Shown here one piece after another: positions 16,951 through 26,251 of a stretch of 53,928 nucleotides of DNA. The notes beneath the pieces are model-generated. The model saw nothing but the letters and a program-made list of their open reading frames with translations, was not told the origin of the DNA and made no database searches. This DNA is from Spirochaetaceae bacterium (GTDB taxonomy: Bacteria > Spirochaetota > Spirochaetia > Treponematales > Rectinemataceae): positions 1 to 53,928 of the forward strand of contig JANXYO010000120.1 in assembly GCA_025356015.1 (NCBI GenBank), read 5' to 3'. Both the position numbers and the translations under genes were made by a program. Within the stretch, counting starts at the first letter, position 1, and every line of letters begins with the position of its first letter.

Positions 16951-17605
16951 AAAGCTCGACGGCTATCCGAGCGGCCCTGAGCCTTAAGGCCTGGTCCTCG
17001 TCGGTCGCCGCGGCCTCGAGGGTGGCCTTGAACAGGGGCTCCTTGGTCGCCGCCGCTGCCTCGAGCATGCGCTCGCGCATGGCCCTGCCAGAGCGGCTGT
17101 AGAGGGCCGCGACCTCCCCCCCCGCCTGCCTCGACCCTATGAAGGCCACGGCCCTCACCGCGGCGAGGGCCACCCCCTCGTCGCTGTCATAGAAGGCACG
17201 CCTGAGGAACACGTAGGCCGAACGCCTCCCCGAGAGACCGAGACTCCTCGCCGCCGCCTCCCTGGCCCGCGGGTCGGGGTCGACGGCCAGGATCTGGCCG
17301 AGGGAGAAGAGGTCCTCCCCGGCCTCGAGCACCAGGGCGAAGCGGTCGCGGGGTGAGCCCGTGGCCTTGGGCGGGGCGCCCGGCCTCGCCTTGAGGATCT
17401 TGTAGGCCCTGACCACGCGGGCGAATTGCCGGGCAGTGGCGGGATCTCGGGAGCCGTCGGGGTGGTAGCGCATCGCGAGGCGTCGGTAGGCCGTCCTGAC
17501 CTCATCCTCGGCCGCTCCCGGCTCGAGGCCAAGCACCGAGTAGAGGGCCTCGACCTCGCGCACCGAGCCCGGGCTCCCGGCCTGGGGATCCTCGGGGGAT
17601 TTCAC
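16949..17605 (-). CDS. J-domain co-chaperone with HEAT-like C-terminal repeats
   Basis: 218 residues. The start is GTG 17605, overlapping the stop of the Hsp70 gene (GTGA); the longer ORF to 17728 lies inside that gene. The J domain is near residues 19-65 and carries the HPD signature (MRYHPDGS) needed to stimulate Hsp70 ATPase. The rest (~100-218) is helical, with Ala/Arg-rich repeats such as REAAARSLGLSG and ALAAVRAVAFIG that look like HEAT/PBS repeats. No Gly/Phe or zinc-finger part is present, so it is not DnaJ itself. It is probably dedicated to the adjacent Hsp70. Confidence 0.8.
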   Translation of the reverse strand: MKSPEDPQAGSPGSVREVEALYSVLGLEPGAAEDEVRTAYRRLAMRYHPDGSRDPATARQFARVVRAYKILKARPGAPPKATGSPRDRFALVLEAGEDLFSLGQILAVDPDPRAREAAARSLGLSGRRSAYVFLRRAFYDSDEGVALAAVRAVAFIGSRQAGGEVAALYSRSGRAMRERMLEAAAATKEPLFKATLEAAATDEDQALRLRAARIAVEL

Positions 17606-19308
17606 CTCTTCTTCCTCTCCCCGCCGCGCGCGAGGAGCTCGCCGACAAGGCTCTCGAGCTCGGCCTTGAGCATCCGCAGCTCGACCTCGGCCGTCGGCTC
17701 CCTGGCCGCCGCCTCTGCGCGATCGCACAACTCGTCCAGCTCGGCCTCCAGGCCCCGCTCGAGGACGAGGCCATCCCTCAGGGCGAAGAGGCGGTCTGCG
17801 AGCGATGTGGTCTTGCGAAGGAGCTCCTCGGATCCCTCGTCGCCCGGCCCCCTGCCGAGGTCGGCTATGCTGATGGCCTGGGCCTTGCCGGTGTCGAGGT
17901 CGACGGCTCCGACATGGAGGATGTCGGACTCGTCGATGCCGAAGTCGACCCTGATGCGCGGCTTGCCCTTGCGCGCCGCCTGGACGCCCGTGAGGAGGAA
18001 GCGTCCCAGCGACAGGTCGAGGGCGGCCTCCCTGCTCTCGCCCTGGAGGACGTGGATCTCGACCGAGTCCTGGTTGTCGGCGACGGTGGTGAACATCCTG
18101 CTCTTCGAGGCGGGAACGGGACTGTTCTTGAGGATGAGGGGCACGAAAAGGCCTCCGTCGATCTCGACCCCGTAGGTGCGGGAGACGACGTCGACAACCT
18201 TGAGCCGCTCCGAGCCCGAGATGATGCCCGTCCAGGCCGCGGCGCCCAGCACGACGATCTCGGCCGGGCTGATCCTGCCCTCGGCCTTGAGGCCGAGCCG
18301 CTCCTGGATTCGCCTGCGCACCAGGGGCATCCTGCTCGAGCCGCCCGAGAGGACAAGGGAGTCGATGGCCGAGGCCTCGATGCCGGCCTCCTCGAGGGCG
18401 AGCTCGGCGAGGCGGAGGCTCCGCTCGACATAGGGGGAGGCGATCTTCTCGAACATCGCCCGGGTCACGGTGAGGGAGGGATTCACGACCCTTCCGCCCC
18501 TCCCGTTCACGGCCCCGACCACGGCGAAGGGAATCCCGATGGTCGCCTCCTCGCGCTCGGAGAGCTCTATCTTCGCCCTCTCTGCCGCGTCGGCGAGGGT
18601 CTGGGCGAGGATGCGGTCTGACTCGGGCTCGAGGCCGAAATCCCGCCTAAAGACCGACACGGCGAGGCGGCAGAGCTCGGCGTCGAGGTCGGCGCCGCCC
18701 AGGCGGCCGTCGCCCCGCGAGGCGAGGACCCTGCACTCCCTGCCCGTCTGGGCCAGCACGGTCACGTCGAAGGTCCCGCCGCCGAAATCGTAGACAAGGA
18801 CGGTGCGCCTGCCCTCGCCTTCGGGTGATGGCCTGCTCCACGATCGCGCCACTGCCGCCGCCGTGGGTTCGTTGACGACCCGCAGGATCTCGAGGCCGGC
18901 GATCGAGCCCGCCTCGACGAGGGCCCTCCTCTCGCGCTCCGAGAAGTGTGCCGGCGCGGTGATGACCGCGGCCCCAACCTCGCGCTCGAGGTAGCGCTCC
19001 GCGTCCTTGCGCAGGGAGCCGAGGACAAAGGACACGAGCTCCTCCACCCTCCAGGGCCGGCCGCCCAAGGACAGCCTGCCCTCGGTCCCAAGGAGGCGCT
19101 TGATGCCCGACACCGTGCTCTCGGGGTTGAGGATCGCCTGGTTCTTCGCGGATTCCCCGACGAGGACCTGCCCCGAGGAGGACACAGCCACCACGCTCGG
19201 GGTGTAGCGCTCACCCCGGGAGTTGGGGATGAGGCTGGGCTTGTTCCCGTCCAGCCAGGAGCACAGGGAGTTAGTGGTTCCGAAGTCTATGCCGATCGCG
19301 AAGGCCAC
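17602..19308 (-). CDS. Hsp70-family chaperone, DnaK/HscC-like, at the end of the flagellar run
   Basis: 568 residues from GTG 19308 (GGAGG ten bases upstream). Nucleotide-binding motifs: GIDFGTTNS at 6-14, VVNEPTAAA, VYDFGGGTFDVT and LSGGSSRMPLV. The substrate-binding domain is present but the lid is short and ends in a basic RKKR instead of a DnaK EEVD-like tail; DnaK is ~640 residues. It is an accessory Hsp70 paired with the J protein downstream. It follows the DUF6115-like gene by 5 bp, in the same direction as fliA-fapA, so a role in flagellar protein folding is possible but unproven. Confidence 0.85.
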   Translation of the reverse strand: MAFAIGIDFGTTNSLCSWLDGNKPSLIPNSRGERYTPSVVAVSSSGQVLVGESAKNQAILNPESTVSGIKRLLGTEGRLSLGGRPWRVEELVSFVLGSLRKDAERYLEREVGAAVITAPAHFSERERRALVEAGSIAGLEILRVVNEPTAAAVARSWSRPSPEGEGRRTVLVYDFGGGTFDVTVLAQTGRECRVLASRGDGRLGGADLDAELCRLAVSVFRRDFGLEPESDRILAQTLADAAERAKIELSEREEATIGIPFAVVGAVNGRGGRVVNPSLTVTRAMFEKIASPYVERSLRLAELALEEAGIEASAIDSLVLSGGSSRMPLVRRRIQERLGLKAEGRISPAEIVVLGAAAWTGIISGSERLKVVDVVSRTYGVEIDGGLFVPLILKNSPVPASKSRMFTTVADNQDSVEIHVLQGESREAALDLSLGRFLLTGVQAARKGKPRIRVDFGIDESDILHVGAVDLDTGKAQAISIADLGRGPGDEGSEELLRKTTSLADRLFALRDGLVLERGLEAELDELCDRAEAAAREPTAEVELRMLKAELESLVGELLARGGERKKR

Positions 19309-19313
19309 TGGAA

Positions 19314-20114
19314 TCAGGCCTCCGAGCCGTCTGAAAAACCCGCCTCGGGAACGAAGGACTCGCTGCGGCGTTCCTCCATCTCGACGAGGAGCTCGATCTC
19401 GGCGACCGTCGCGCCGAGCCTGGCTGCGATGATGTCTGGCGAGAAGCCCTTCCTGTGAAGCTCGAGGGCCTCCTCGTTCCGGGTCGGCCTAGGCACGACG
19501 GAGTCTCGGGAAAAACGGATCTCGGGGATCTGAGACTGGCCCAGGCCCTCTGCGGAGGCGCCGAGGACGAGGGGTATCGCCCCAGCCTGGCCGACTGCGG
19601 CGGCCAGGCTCTGCTGCGGCAAGGGTCCCGCCATGGATGGGCTGGCAGAAGCGCCTGCCTGCCGGCCCTGGGCTCCTGCCCCTGCCGCAGCCTCTGCAGG
19701 GCTCGGCGCCCTCGCGGCCGCGGCCTCCGCGAAGGGAGGGGCTGCAGGGGGCTCGGAGGGGAAGAGGTCGGGGCCGCCGGCCCTTGGCACAATGGGACGG
19801 CGCCTTGAGAGCTGTTCGTAGACGGCCTTCTCGGCCGAGCGGTTTTCGAGCTCGCGATGGGCGACGCCGATCCTCCTGTCGACCTCCTCAAGAAGGGAAC
19901 GGAGGGCCCCTATCCTGTCCTCAACGAGGCTCACATTGCGCTCGGCTGTCTCATTGAGCTCCATCACGAGGGCGCGGGATTCGGCCCTGACCTCGCCGAG
20001 GAGGTTCTCGAGCTCGAGGAAACGCCTGATGCGGGCGCGCAGGAGGAAATAGACGGCAAAGAGCCCCGCTATGTTGAGGGCAAGGATAAGGAGGATCTGG
20101 GGCATGGCGCTCAT
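19314..20114 (-). CDS. Membrane-anchored coiled-coil protein with C-terminal DUF6115-like helix-turn-helix
   Basis: 266 residues. One N-terminal membrane segment (about 5-25) is followed by a coiled coil (~30-105), a long Ala/Pro/Gly linker (~110-195) and a C-terminal motif LHRKGFSPDIIAARLGAT plus VAEIELLVEMEE. That motif resembles the DUF6115/DUF2802 segment seen next to flagellar genes in other bacteria. The start ATG overlaps the stop of the upstream gene (ATGA). The position next to fapA and fliA suggests an accessory role in flagellar assembly; the function is unknown. Confidence 0.65.
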   Translation of the reverse strand: MSAMPQILLILALNIAGLFAVYFLLRARIRRFLELENLLGEVRAESRALVMELNETAERNVSLVEDRIGALRSLLEEVDRRIGVAHRELENRSAEKAVYEQLSRRRPIVPRAGGPDLFPSEPPAAPPFAEAAAARAPSPAEAAAGAGAQGRQAGASASPSMAGPLPQQSLAAAVGQAGAIPLVLGASAEGLGQSQIPEIRFSRDSVVPRPTRNEEALELHRKGFSPDIIAARLGATVAEIELLVEMEERRSESFVPEAGFSDGSEA

Positions 20115-20431
20115 CCTGAAATATCGATGCTGTTGCCGAGGGATGGGTCCTTGATGACCTCTTCCTCGCCCTGGGCCGCGGCAGCCTCGGCCTCCTCACG
20201 CTTGCGGCCCGAGCCGCCCGGCCCCCCGCCTTGGCGGTCCTTGATGGCCTGGGGCCCGGTATCGGGCTCCTCGGGCTCATGGATCGCCTCCTTCTGCTCG
20301 ACCTTCTTTACCTGGTCGGCTGCGGTCTGCATCGAGGCGCGGAGGGCTGCGTCCTTCTCCGCGGCCTGGTCGCGTCCGACCTGGCTGAGCTGCATGAGGA
20401 GAGTTTGCAGGTCAATCGGCCTTATGGGCAT
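20111..20431 (-). CDS. Small hydrophilic protein of the spirochaete flagellar run
   Basis: 106 residues, start ATG 20431 inside the fapA tail with GGGGGCC upstream. The N-terminus (PIRPIDLQTLLMQLSQV) is an amphipathic helix. The rest is charged and Gly-rich (KREEAEAAAAQGEEEV) and probably disordered. No family recognised. Overlaps on both sides imply coupled translation with fapA and the coiled-coil protein. Confidence 0.6.
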   Translation of the reverse strand: MPIRPIDLQTLLMQLSQVGRDQAAEKDAALRASMQTAADQVKKVEQKEAIHEPEEPDTGPQAIKDRQGGGPGGSGRKREEAEAAAAQGEEEVIKDPSLGNSIDISG

Positions 20432-22397
20432 CGGGTGGCCCCCGTTTGAGTATCTCGTCCTCGGGTTCTTCGTACCTCGTCGTCTTGATCATCTGGTTCT
20501 CGAGGTAGAATGTAATGGCCTTTTGCTCGTTCTTGACCTCCTCGTGGACGTCTTTTATCACGAGCTTGACACCGGGATAGACGCGGCCAGAGGCACTGAT
20601 CCTCCCCCGCGTCTTGAGCCCGTTGAGGTAGGTCTGGATGCCTTCGATCTCCTTGGCCAGGCCCCGAAGCTCCGCGATCAGCTCGGCCCGCCTCACGAGA
20701 TAGTCCTGGAGGATCGCCTCCTTGTCCTCGGGAAGGCTCTTCTTCTGTTTCTTGGTGGCCTGGAGGGTGGCTATGTTCTTGTCGTGCTCGTCGACCTGGC
20801 GCTTTACCTTGAGGGCCTGGGCCTGGAGCTCGTCCATCTTCTCCTTGCTCTTGGGGTCGTAGCCGACCTCGAGGGTGGTCTCGGCCCCCCCGACGGGCGA
20901 GCCCAGGCTCTTGGCGTTTATCTCCTCGCAGGCGCGGTACCTGCCTCCGACGATGGCGGCTCGCTTGCCCTGGCAGATGATCTTCTTGTTTGCCACTATG
21001 GTCGAGTTGATGAGGCCGTCGGAGACGATGACATTCTCGCCCGCCTCGACCGAGGCGTTCTCGATGAACTTGGCCCAGATGTTCTTTCCGGCTGTCACCG
21101 AGCCGTCGGATTTGCCGGCGACGCCCTGATGGACGACGATATCGCCCTCGGCGACTACCTCGGACCTGCCGACCGAGCCAGTGATCTCGATGTTGCCCGA
21201 GGCCTTCACCGTGAAGCCGTCATCGACGTTCCCCTGGATGATGACCGTGCCGAGGAACATGATGTTGCCCGTCTTCAGATTGACGTCGCCGGGCACCGTG
21301 AAGATCTCCTCGACGTTGATCCTTGAGGCGAGGAAGGTGACCTGGCCGTTTATGTCGGCGATGATGGTGGCCCCGTCCTCGGCCATGTGGACGTTCCTGC
21401 CCAAGGGCGGAAGGACGTCCTTGCCGTTGCGGGCGGGGATGAGCTTGCCGGTGACCGTCCTGCCCGTGACCCCGGTCTCGGGCGGCACCTTGCGGGCCAG
21501 GGGCTGGCCGGCGACCACGTTCTGGATGAGGCCGAGCTCCTTGAAATTCACCTTGCCGTCAGAGGCTTCCTTGAGCCTGTACTTGGTCTTGTCGGTCTCG
21601 AAATTGAACTGGATGCGTGAGTCCCGGCCGTTCTGTGGCTTGGAGCCTTCGGCGACGAGTATGGGCTCACGGTAGCGCGGCTTGTCCTCGAGCTCCTGCA
21701 GGACCTCCTCGAGGACACCGTTGATGATGCGGTTGTTGCGAAGGAAGCCGAGTATGGCGTCCTTGGAAAGGTCGCAGCCCCCGGGGCCGGGGGGGGTGAG
21801 GATGACGTAGGCCTTCATCTCCTGGTCCGCTATGTCCACGGTCATGAGGGCATCGTTGACGGGGTTGGCAATGAAGTCGCCCACTCGCACGTAGTCGCTC
21901 GATGCCTGCTTGACCACCTCCCGAACGAGGGCCTCGTCGATCTCGCGCACGGCCCTGCCCGAGAGCTTGTCGAAGGCCTGCTTCTCGGTGGCCTTCCTGC
22001 CCTTGCCCAGGGGGCTTGAGACCTTGAGGAGGGCCCCGTCCGCGGCGATGCGAACGAAACATTCGCCGTCCCTGTCCTTGGCCACGCTCAGGGCACCGGC
22101 CTCCGCGAAGTCATCCATCACCTCGGCCTGAACGGGCATGGCTACCTCGCGCTTCTCGGCGGCGACATAGGCTTTGACCTTCCAGGGCCTTGAGCCGGCC
22201 CCCAGGACGCCCTTGACGCCCTTGTCGATGAGCTCGAACTCGATGCGCTTCACGGGCACGCCAAGCTGGAGGGCCGCGTCGGCGAGGGCGAGCTCGAGGC
22301 TCGTTCCCGTCACGATGATGGATTTCTTGCTTCCGTCTTCCTCGAGGTACCGCCGCATGAGCTCGGCGATCTCTGCGAGTCCGAGGGTCGCCGCCAT
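20412..22397 (-). CDS. fapA: FapA-family (DUF342) polymer-forming protein with N-terminal Jag domain
   Basis: 661 residues. Residues ~23-75 form a Jag_N domain (TGTSLELALADAALQLGV then GVKGVLGAG). Then comes the FapA/DUF342 region with many short beta repeats rich in Gly, Val and Asn (GDVNLKTGNIMFLGTVIIQGNV), expected to form a beta-helix, then a coiled coil (~515-590) and a C-terminal beta segment. Members occur beside fliA/flhG in many flagellated bacteria and are thought to help flagellar assembly; the mechanism is poorly known. It starts 4 bp after fliA. Confidence 0.8.
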   Translation of the reverse strand: MAATLGLAEIAELMRRYLEEDGSKKSIIVTGTSLELALADAALQLGVPVKRIEFELIDKGVKGVLGAGSRPWKVKAYVAAEKREVAMPVQAEVMDDFAEAGALSVAKDRDGECFVRIAADGALLKVSSPLGKGRKATEKQAFDKLSGRAVREIDEALVREVVKQASSDYVRVGDFIANPVNDALMTVDIADQEMKAYVILTPPGPGGCDLSKDAILGFLRNNRIINGVLEEVLQELEDKPRYREPILVAEGSKPQNGRDSRIQFNFETDKTKYRLKEASDGKVNFKELGLIQNVVAGQPLARKVPPETGVTGRTVTGKLIPARNGKDVLPPLGRNVHMAEDGATIIADINGQVTFLASRINVEEIFTVPGDVNLKTGNIMFLGTVIIQGNVDDGFTVKASGNIEITGSVGRSEVVAEGDIVVHQGVAGKSDGSVTAGKNIWAKFIENASVEAGENVIVSDGLINSTIVANKKIICQGKRAAIVGGRYRACEEINAKSLGSPVGGAETTLEVGYDPKSKEKMDELQAQALKVKRQVDEHDKNIATLQATKKQKKSLPEDKEAILQDYLVRRAELIAELRGLAKEIEGIQTYLNGLKTRGRISASGRVYPGVKLVIKDVHEEVKNEQKAITFYLENQMIKTTRYEEPEDEILKRGPPDAHKAD

Positions 22398-22401
22398 GGT
22401 C

Positions 22402-23190
22402 CTAGAAGATCCCCTTGCGGAGGTTGGTGAGCTTCGCCCTGAGGCGAAGGATCGCCTTGGTGTGGAGCTGGCTGACCCGGGACTCGGTCACTTCCAGGAC
22501 CTGGCCGATCTCCTTGAGGGTGAGGTCCTCGTAGTAGTAGAGGACCAGGACCTTCTTCTCCTTCTCGGGAAGCTCGCTGATCGCCTGGACGATCACGCGC
22601 TTGACCTCCTCCCGCTCGACCGTGGTGTCGGGATTCATGCTGGAGGGGGACTCGATGCTCTCGCCTATGGAGATCTTGTCGGCGTCGTCGCCCGCGTACC
22701 AGACGTCATTGAGGGAGAGCACCGAGGTGCTCGAAATCTTGAGCATGGTCTTGAGGAAGTCGTCCTCGCTGACGCCCATGGAGGAGGCGATCTCCTGGTC
22801 TGAGACCGGGCGGCCCAGCTTGGATTCGAGGCTCACAACTGCGTCCTCGATCTCCTTGGTCTTCTGGCGGACCGAGCGCGGGACCCAGTCGATCGACCTA
22901 AGCTCATCGAAGATCGCGCCTCGGATGCGCGTGACCGCGTAGGTCTTGAACTTGACGTTCTTGTCGGGATCGAACTTCTCTATCGCGTCAAGGAGACCGA
23001 ACACCCCGAAACCGACGAGGTCCTCGAATTCGACAGTGTTCGGCATGCTCGCCGCGACCTTGCCCGCCACGTACTTCACGAGGGGAGCGTACTGGCGTAT
23101 GAAGGCATCGCGGATGGCCGGGTCCCTCGAGTTCTTGTACTGGGACCAGAGCTCGTCCTCTGTCATCCGCTGGAGCGGGTTCTCGACCAT
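22402..23190 (-). CDS. fliA: RNA polymerase sigma factor FliA/WhiG (sigma-28)
   Basis: 262 residues, AAAGGG upstream of ATG 23190. Regions 2 ([19 protein letters not shown]), 3 ([14 protein letters not shown]) and 4 ([20 protein letters not shown]) are complete, with the FliA-type reading [19 protein letters not shown] between regions 2 and 3. It directs transcription of late flagellar and chemotaxis genes from TAAA-N15-GCCGATAA promoters. A matching promoter occurs in this window upstream of fliL (35325-35351). No anti-sigma factor flgM is seen. Confidence 0.95.
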   Translation of the reverse strand: MVENPLQRMTEDELWSQYKNSRDPAIRDAFIRQYAPLVKYVAGKVAASMPNTVEFEDLVGFGVFGLLDAIEKFDPDKNVKFKTYAVTRIRGAIFDELRSIDWVPRSVRQKTKEIEDAVVSLESKLGRPVSDQEIASSMGVSEDDFLKTMLKISSTSVLSLNDVWYAGDDADKISIGESIESPSSMNPDTTVEREEVKRVIVQAISELPEKEKKVLVLYYYEDLTLKEIGQVLEVTESRVSQLHTKAILRLRAKLTNLRKGIF

Positions 23191-23196
23191 CTTCGC

Positions 23197-23964
23197 TTAC
23201 CCTTTCTGATCTCGTTTGAGGATAGTGCGCACCGCCTTGGCCAGTGACGCGGGGTCGAGACCTTCACGGCCGCCCAGGCTGGCCGCATCGCCGTCGCCCA
23301 GACCGGACGATCGGCCCCCCGAGGTTCCGCCAGACTCGGCCCGGGAGCTGCCCGAGGCCTTGTACTCTGGAGCCGCGAAGGAATCGGAAAAGCCCTCGAG
23401 GTCGGGCAGGACATCCAGATCGTCAAAGCCATCCTTGCGACCGCCCGTGGCCGAAAAGGACGGATAGGGCACGGAGGCAGCTGTCTCGGTCTCCTCCTCT
23501 TCAAGGAGGCTGCCGAGATCCTCGGGGCCGAGGGAGTCGCCGTCGAGCCCCTCGGCCAAGGCCGCCGGGAGGTGTCGCGGCCCCTCGGCAGCCTGGTGGG
23601 CAAGCTCTGGGTTCTCGGCCTCGGCAAAGCGGTCGTGAGGCCTTCCCGGGCCGTCATCGGCCGTGACAGGGTCCTCGAAGCCGACAGGACCCTCCTCATC
23701 GAGGACAATGTCGACATTCCGCCCGCTTTCGCCCGGGGAGGCGAGATCGGCCTCCCTGGCCTCGGCCGCGCGTGCCCCTGCATCCATGCTGAAGGCGCGT
23801 AACAGGTACATGGCCCCGAAGGCGAGGGCGCCGAAGAGGAGGCCGATGACAAGGGCCCTTCCAAGAATGGCGCCGAAGCCGACCCTGGAGAAAAGGCCGA
23901 CGAGGGAGGACAGCGCGAAGGCTGCGCCGGCGGCGACGAGCGATGCGCGCAGGTCAGTGTCCAC
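23197..23964 (-). CDS. Flagellar-run membrane protein with long acidic cytoplasmic tail, unknown function
   Basis: 255 residues from GTG 23964 (GGAG upstream). Two membrane segments (about 7-27 and 35-55) precede a long Asp/Glu/Gly/Ser-rich tail with little predicted order. A short helix at the C-terminus (PASLAKAVRTILKRDQ) is the most ordered part. It starts 6 bp from fliA and sits in a slot where other spirochaetes also carry a poorly conserved gene. Function unknown. Confidence 0.6.
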   Translation of the reverse strand: MDTDLRASLVAAGAAFALSSLVGLFSRVGFGAILGRALVIGLLFGALAFGAMYLLRAFSMDAGARAAEAREADLASPGESGRNVDIVLDEEGPVGFEDPVTADDGPGRPHDRFAEAENPELAHQAAEGPRHLPAALAEGLDGDSLGPEDLGSLLEEEETETAASVPYPSFSATGGRKDGFDDLDVLPDLEGFSDSFAAPEYKASGSSRAESGGTSGGRSSGLGDGDAASLGGREGLDPASLAKAVRTILKRDQKG

Positions 23965-24038
23965 CGTCTCCTATCCCTCCTATACGACAAGATTGCCAGA
24001 AATCTATATACACGTCAACGGCCAAGCGGCGAGCGACA

Positions 24039-24063
24039 GGCCAGGGCCGGCCCCTCCCTGGCC
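24039..24063. other. Strong GC stem-loop between flhG and the next gene
   Basis: GGCCAGGG and CCCTGGCC form a perfect 8-bp stem with a 9-base loop in the 130-bp gap. No T-run follows on either strand. An AT-rich patch (TATATAGAT on the minus strand, ~24001-24011) follows it and could hold a promoter for the fliA group. Confidence 0.4.
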
Positions 24064-24094
24064 CTTCCTTGCTCCATGATGCAGGATAGCACCA

Positions 24095-24988
24095 CTAATC
24101 CTTGCCGAACAGCTTCTTGATGAAGCGTCCGATGCCCTTCTCGTCGATATAGTCGGTTTTCTCGATGCGGCTCACCAGGTGGGCGATGGAAATCGCGGCT
24201 TTGGACTTGGGATCCTGGGTGAAAAAGGGCTTTTGGCGCAGCACCGAGGCCGGGACGATCGGGTCGTCGTAGATGCAGCCTAGGTACTCGACCTTCAGGT
24301 TCAGGAACTGGCCCGAGATGTTGATGATCCGCTCGGCGACGCGCCGCCCCTCGGTGACGCTCTTTACCCTGTTCACGACCAGCTTGAGACCGATGTTGAG
24401 GTTGTCTATCTCGGTGGCGATGATCTTGATGATGCCGTAGGCGTCGGTGATCGCCGTGGGCTCGGGGGTGGTCACGATGATCGCATCGTCGGCGGCGGCC
24501 ACGAAGGAGAGGACATTGTTGGAGACCCCGGCCGCGGTGTCGATGATGACGATGTCGGCCGAGGAGAGGGTGTGCAGCTCCCCGATGAAGCTCTGCCTCT
24601 CCTCCTCGGAGAGGTTGGCGATCTTGGAGAATCCCGAGGCCCCGGCGACGATCTGGATGCCGTAATCGGTGTCCAGGATGATCTCCCGCATGGTCTTCTG
24701 TTTGCGGATCACGTGGTAGAGGTTGTACTTGGGGATCATGTTGAGCATCACGTTCACGTTCGCCAGGCCCAGGTCGGCGTCCATGACGATGACCCGCTTG
24801 CCCGTCTTGGCGTAGGCGATGGCCAGGTTGACCGAGAGGTTCGTCTTCCCCACCCCGCCCTTGCCGGAGGCGACGGCGATGATCCTGGTCTTCTTGCCCC
24901 TCTCCTTGGGCGGTGCAATGTCGATCCTGGGGCTGCTCTGGCTCCCCATCAGTTCACGAAGCGCTTGGGCCTGGTCTTCCATGTTCAA
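24095..24988 (-). CDS. flhG: FlhG (FleN/YlxH), MinD-like ATPase controlling flagellar number
   Basis: 297 residues. The N-terminal DQAQALRELM motif is the FlhF-activating helix typical of FlhG. It is followed by the deviant Walker A SGKGGVGKT (~43-51), DADLGLANV and a C-terminal membrane-targeting helix (GRFIKKLF). The ATPase partners FlhF and limits flagella per pole. ATGA overlap with flhF implies coupled translation. Confidence 0.93.
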   Translation of the reverse strand: MNMEDQAQALRELMGSQSSPRIDIAPPKERGKKTRIIAVASGKGGVGKTNLSVNLAIAYAKTGKRVIVMDADLGLANVNVMLNMIPKYNLYHVIRKQKTMREIILDTDYGIQIVAGASGFSKIANLSEEERQSFIGELHTLSSADIVIIDTAAGVSNNVLSFVAAADDAIIVTTPEPTAITDAYGIIKIIATEIDNLNIGLKLVVNRVKSVTEGRRVAERIINISGQFLNLKVEYLGCIYDDPIVPASVLRQKPFFTQDPKSKAAISIAHLVSRIEKTDYIDEKGIGRFIKKLFGKD

Positions 24989-26247
24989 CTCCGGATCGGG
25001 GTGATGCTGCGCTCGTTGCGAGCGGCGGCTGCGGGTTCTTCGGCGTAGCGGGCCTCGAGATGCGCCCTGTCCACGCGGAAACCCTCGAGGTTCATGAGGA
25101 GGCGGACGACCCTGGCCCTTTCGATGTCCTGGGGCACGCGCTGGCCATGGGTCACATAGGAGAGGGCCTTCTTCCGCTCGGCGAGGGCCGAGATGACATT
25201 GCCCACCCTGTTGGTCTCGTCAAGCTTCGTGAGGACGACGGCCCTGTAGTCGAAGGGCTCGAACTGGCGGAGGATCTGCGATATGTCGCTCGTCTTGGTC
25301 GTCGCCGCGAGCGCCAGGTGGATCTCGGCGTTCGGCCCGCAGGCCGCGAGGATGCGCTGCATCTCCGCGAGCTTTACGGCGTCGCGGGGGCTCTTCCCCA
25401 CGGTGTCGACGAGGATCAGGTCGGCGTCGGAGTGCAGGGCTATGGTCTTGCGGAGGTCGTCGGCCGTCTCGACGCAGGACACCGGCACCCCCATGATGTT
25501 CCCGTAGGTCTCGATCTGCTGGCGGGCACCGATGCGGTAGTTGTCGATGGTGATCATCCTGACCGATCGGGGCTTCTCGCCCGCTATGCCTACGGCATAG
25601 ATCGCGGCGAGCTTGGCTATGGTCGTGGTCTTGCCCACCCCGGTGGGGCCCACGAGGGCGAGGATCCTCGGCCGGCGCGTGGCCTGCTCCTTCCATACCT
25701 CGATGGAGTCGCCGATCCACTCGAGGGTGGCGTCCTCGGCGCCCTCGGCGTCGTCGAGGCGCTCGAGGCTGAAGTCGCGCCGCAGGCGGGCGATCGCCTC
25801 CCTCCTGAAGTTCTCGGAGAAGTCGTTGAGGGCAAGGAGGGCGTCGACCCGCCTCACCGTCTCGTGGTCCTCGCTCTCGGCGACGGCGCGCAGCCCCGAG
25901 TGCTCCTCGTCCAGGCGGTCCTTGATCCCCCTGATCTCCTGGAGGACCTGCTGGAGGGTCTGGTCCCCGCGGGCCTGCTCGCCGCGCGCCTGGGCGATGA
26001 TGCGGCGCTTCTCCTCCTCGAGGTCGGGCCCCGCCATGGTCGAGGGGCCGGCCGGGGGCTTGGTGGCTTGCCTGCTTTCGGGCTTTATGTATCCCGTGAC
26101 CTCGACAGCCTCGCGCACGAAGAAGCCCATGAAGCCCCCCGCCCTGACTGTCCTGTGGGAGAGTATCTGGGCGTTCTCGCCGTATTTCCTGCGCACCATC
26201 TCGAGGGCCTCGCGGTGCGAGCCTGCCTGTTCGGTGAAGTATTGCAT
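24985..26247 (-). CDS. flhF: FlhF, SRP-type GTPase for flagellar placement
   Basis: 420 residues. An N-terminal B domain (MQYFTEQAGSHREAL) is followed by an N domain and the G domain with GPTGVGKTTTIAKLA, DTVGKSPRD and TKLDETNRVG. The SRP-GTPase fold marks the cell pole for the first flagellar components; in spirochaetes it helps decide number and subpolar position. It follows flhA by 4 bp. Confidence 0.93.
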   Translation of the reverse strand: MQYFTEQAGSHREALEMVRRKYGENAQILSHRTVRAGGFMGFFVREAVEVTGYIKPESRQATKPPAGPSTMAGPDLEEEKRRIIAQARGEQARGDQTLQQVLQEIRGIKDRLDEEHSGLRAVAESEDHETVRRVDALLALNDFSENFRREAIARLRRDFSLERLDDAEGAEDATLEWIGDSIEVWKEQATRRPRILALVGPTGVGKTTTIAKLAAIYAVGIAGEKPRSVRMITIDNYRIGARQQIETYGNIMGVPVSCVETADDLRKTIALHSDADLILVDTVGKSPRDAVKLAEMQRILAACGPNAEIHLALAATTKTSDISQILRQFEPFDYRAVVLTKLDETNRVGNVISALAERKKALSYVTHGQRVPQDIERARVVRLLMNLEGFRVDRAHLEARYAEEPAAAARNERSITPIRS

Positions 26248-26251
26248 TGCC

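Noticed and set aside
23990-24018. TTGACG-N17-CAATCT as a promoter for the fliA group
   Set aside because: The -10 matches at only two positions; an AT-rich patch nearby is more likely but has no partner -35.
24039-24063. Rho-independent terminator after flhG
   Set aside because: Good stem, but no T-run on either strand and the genes on both sides belong to one run.
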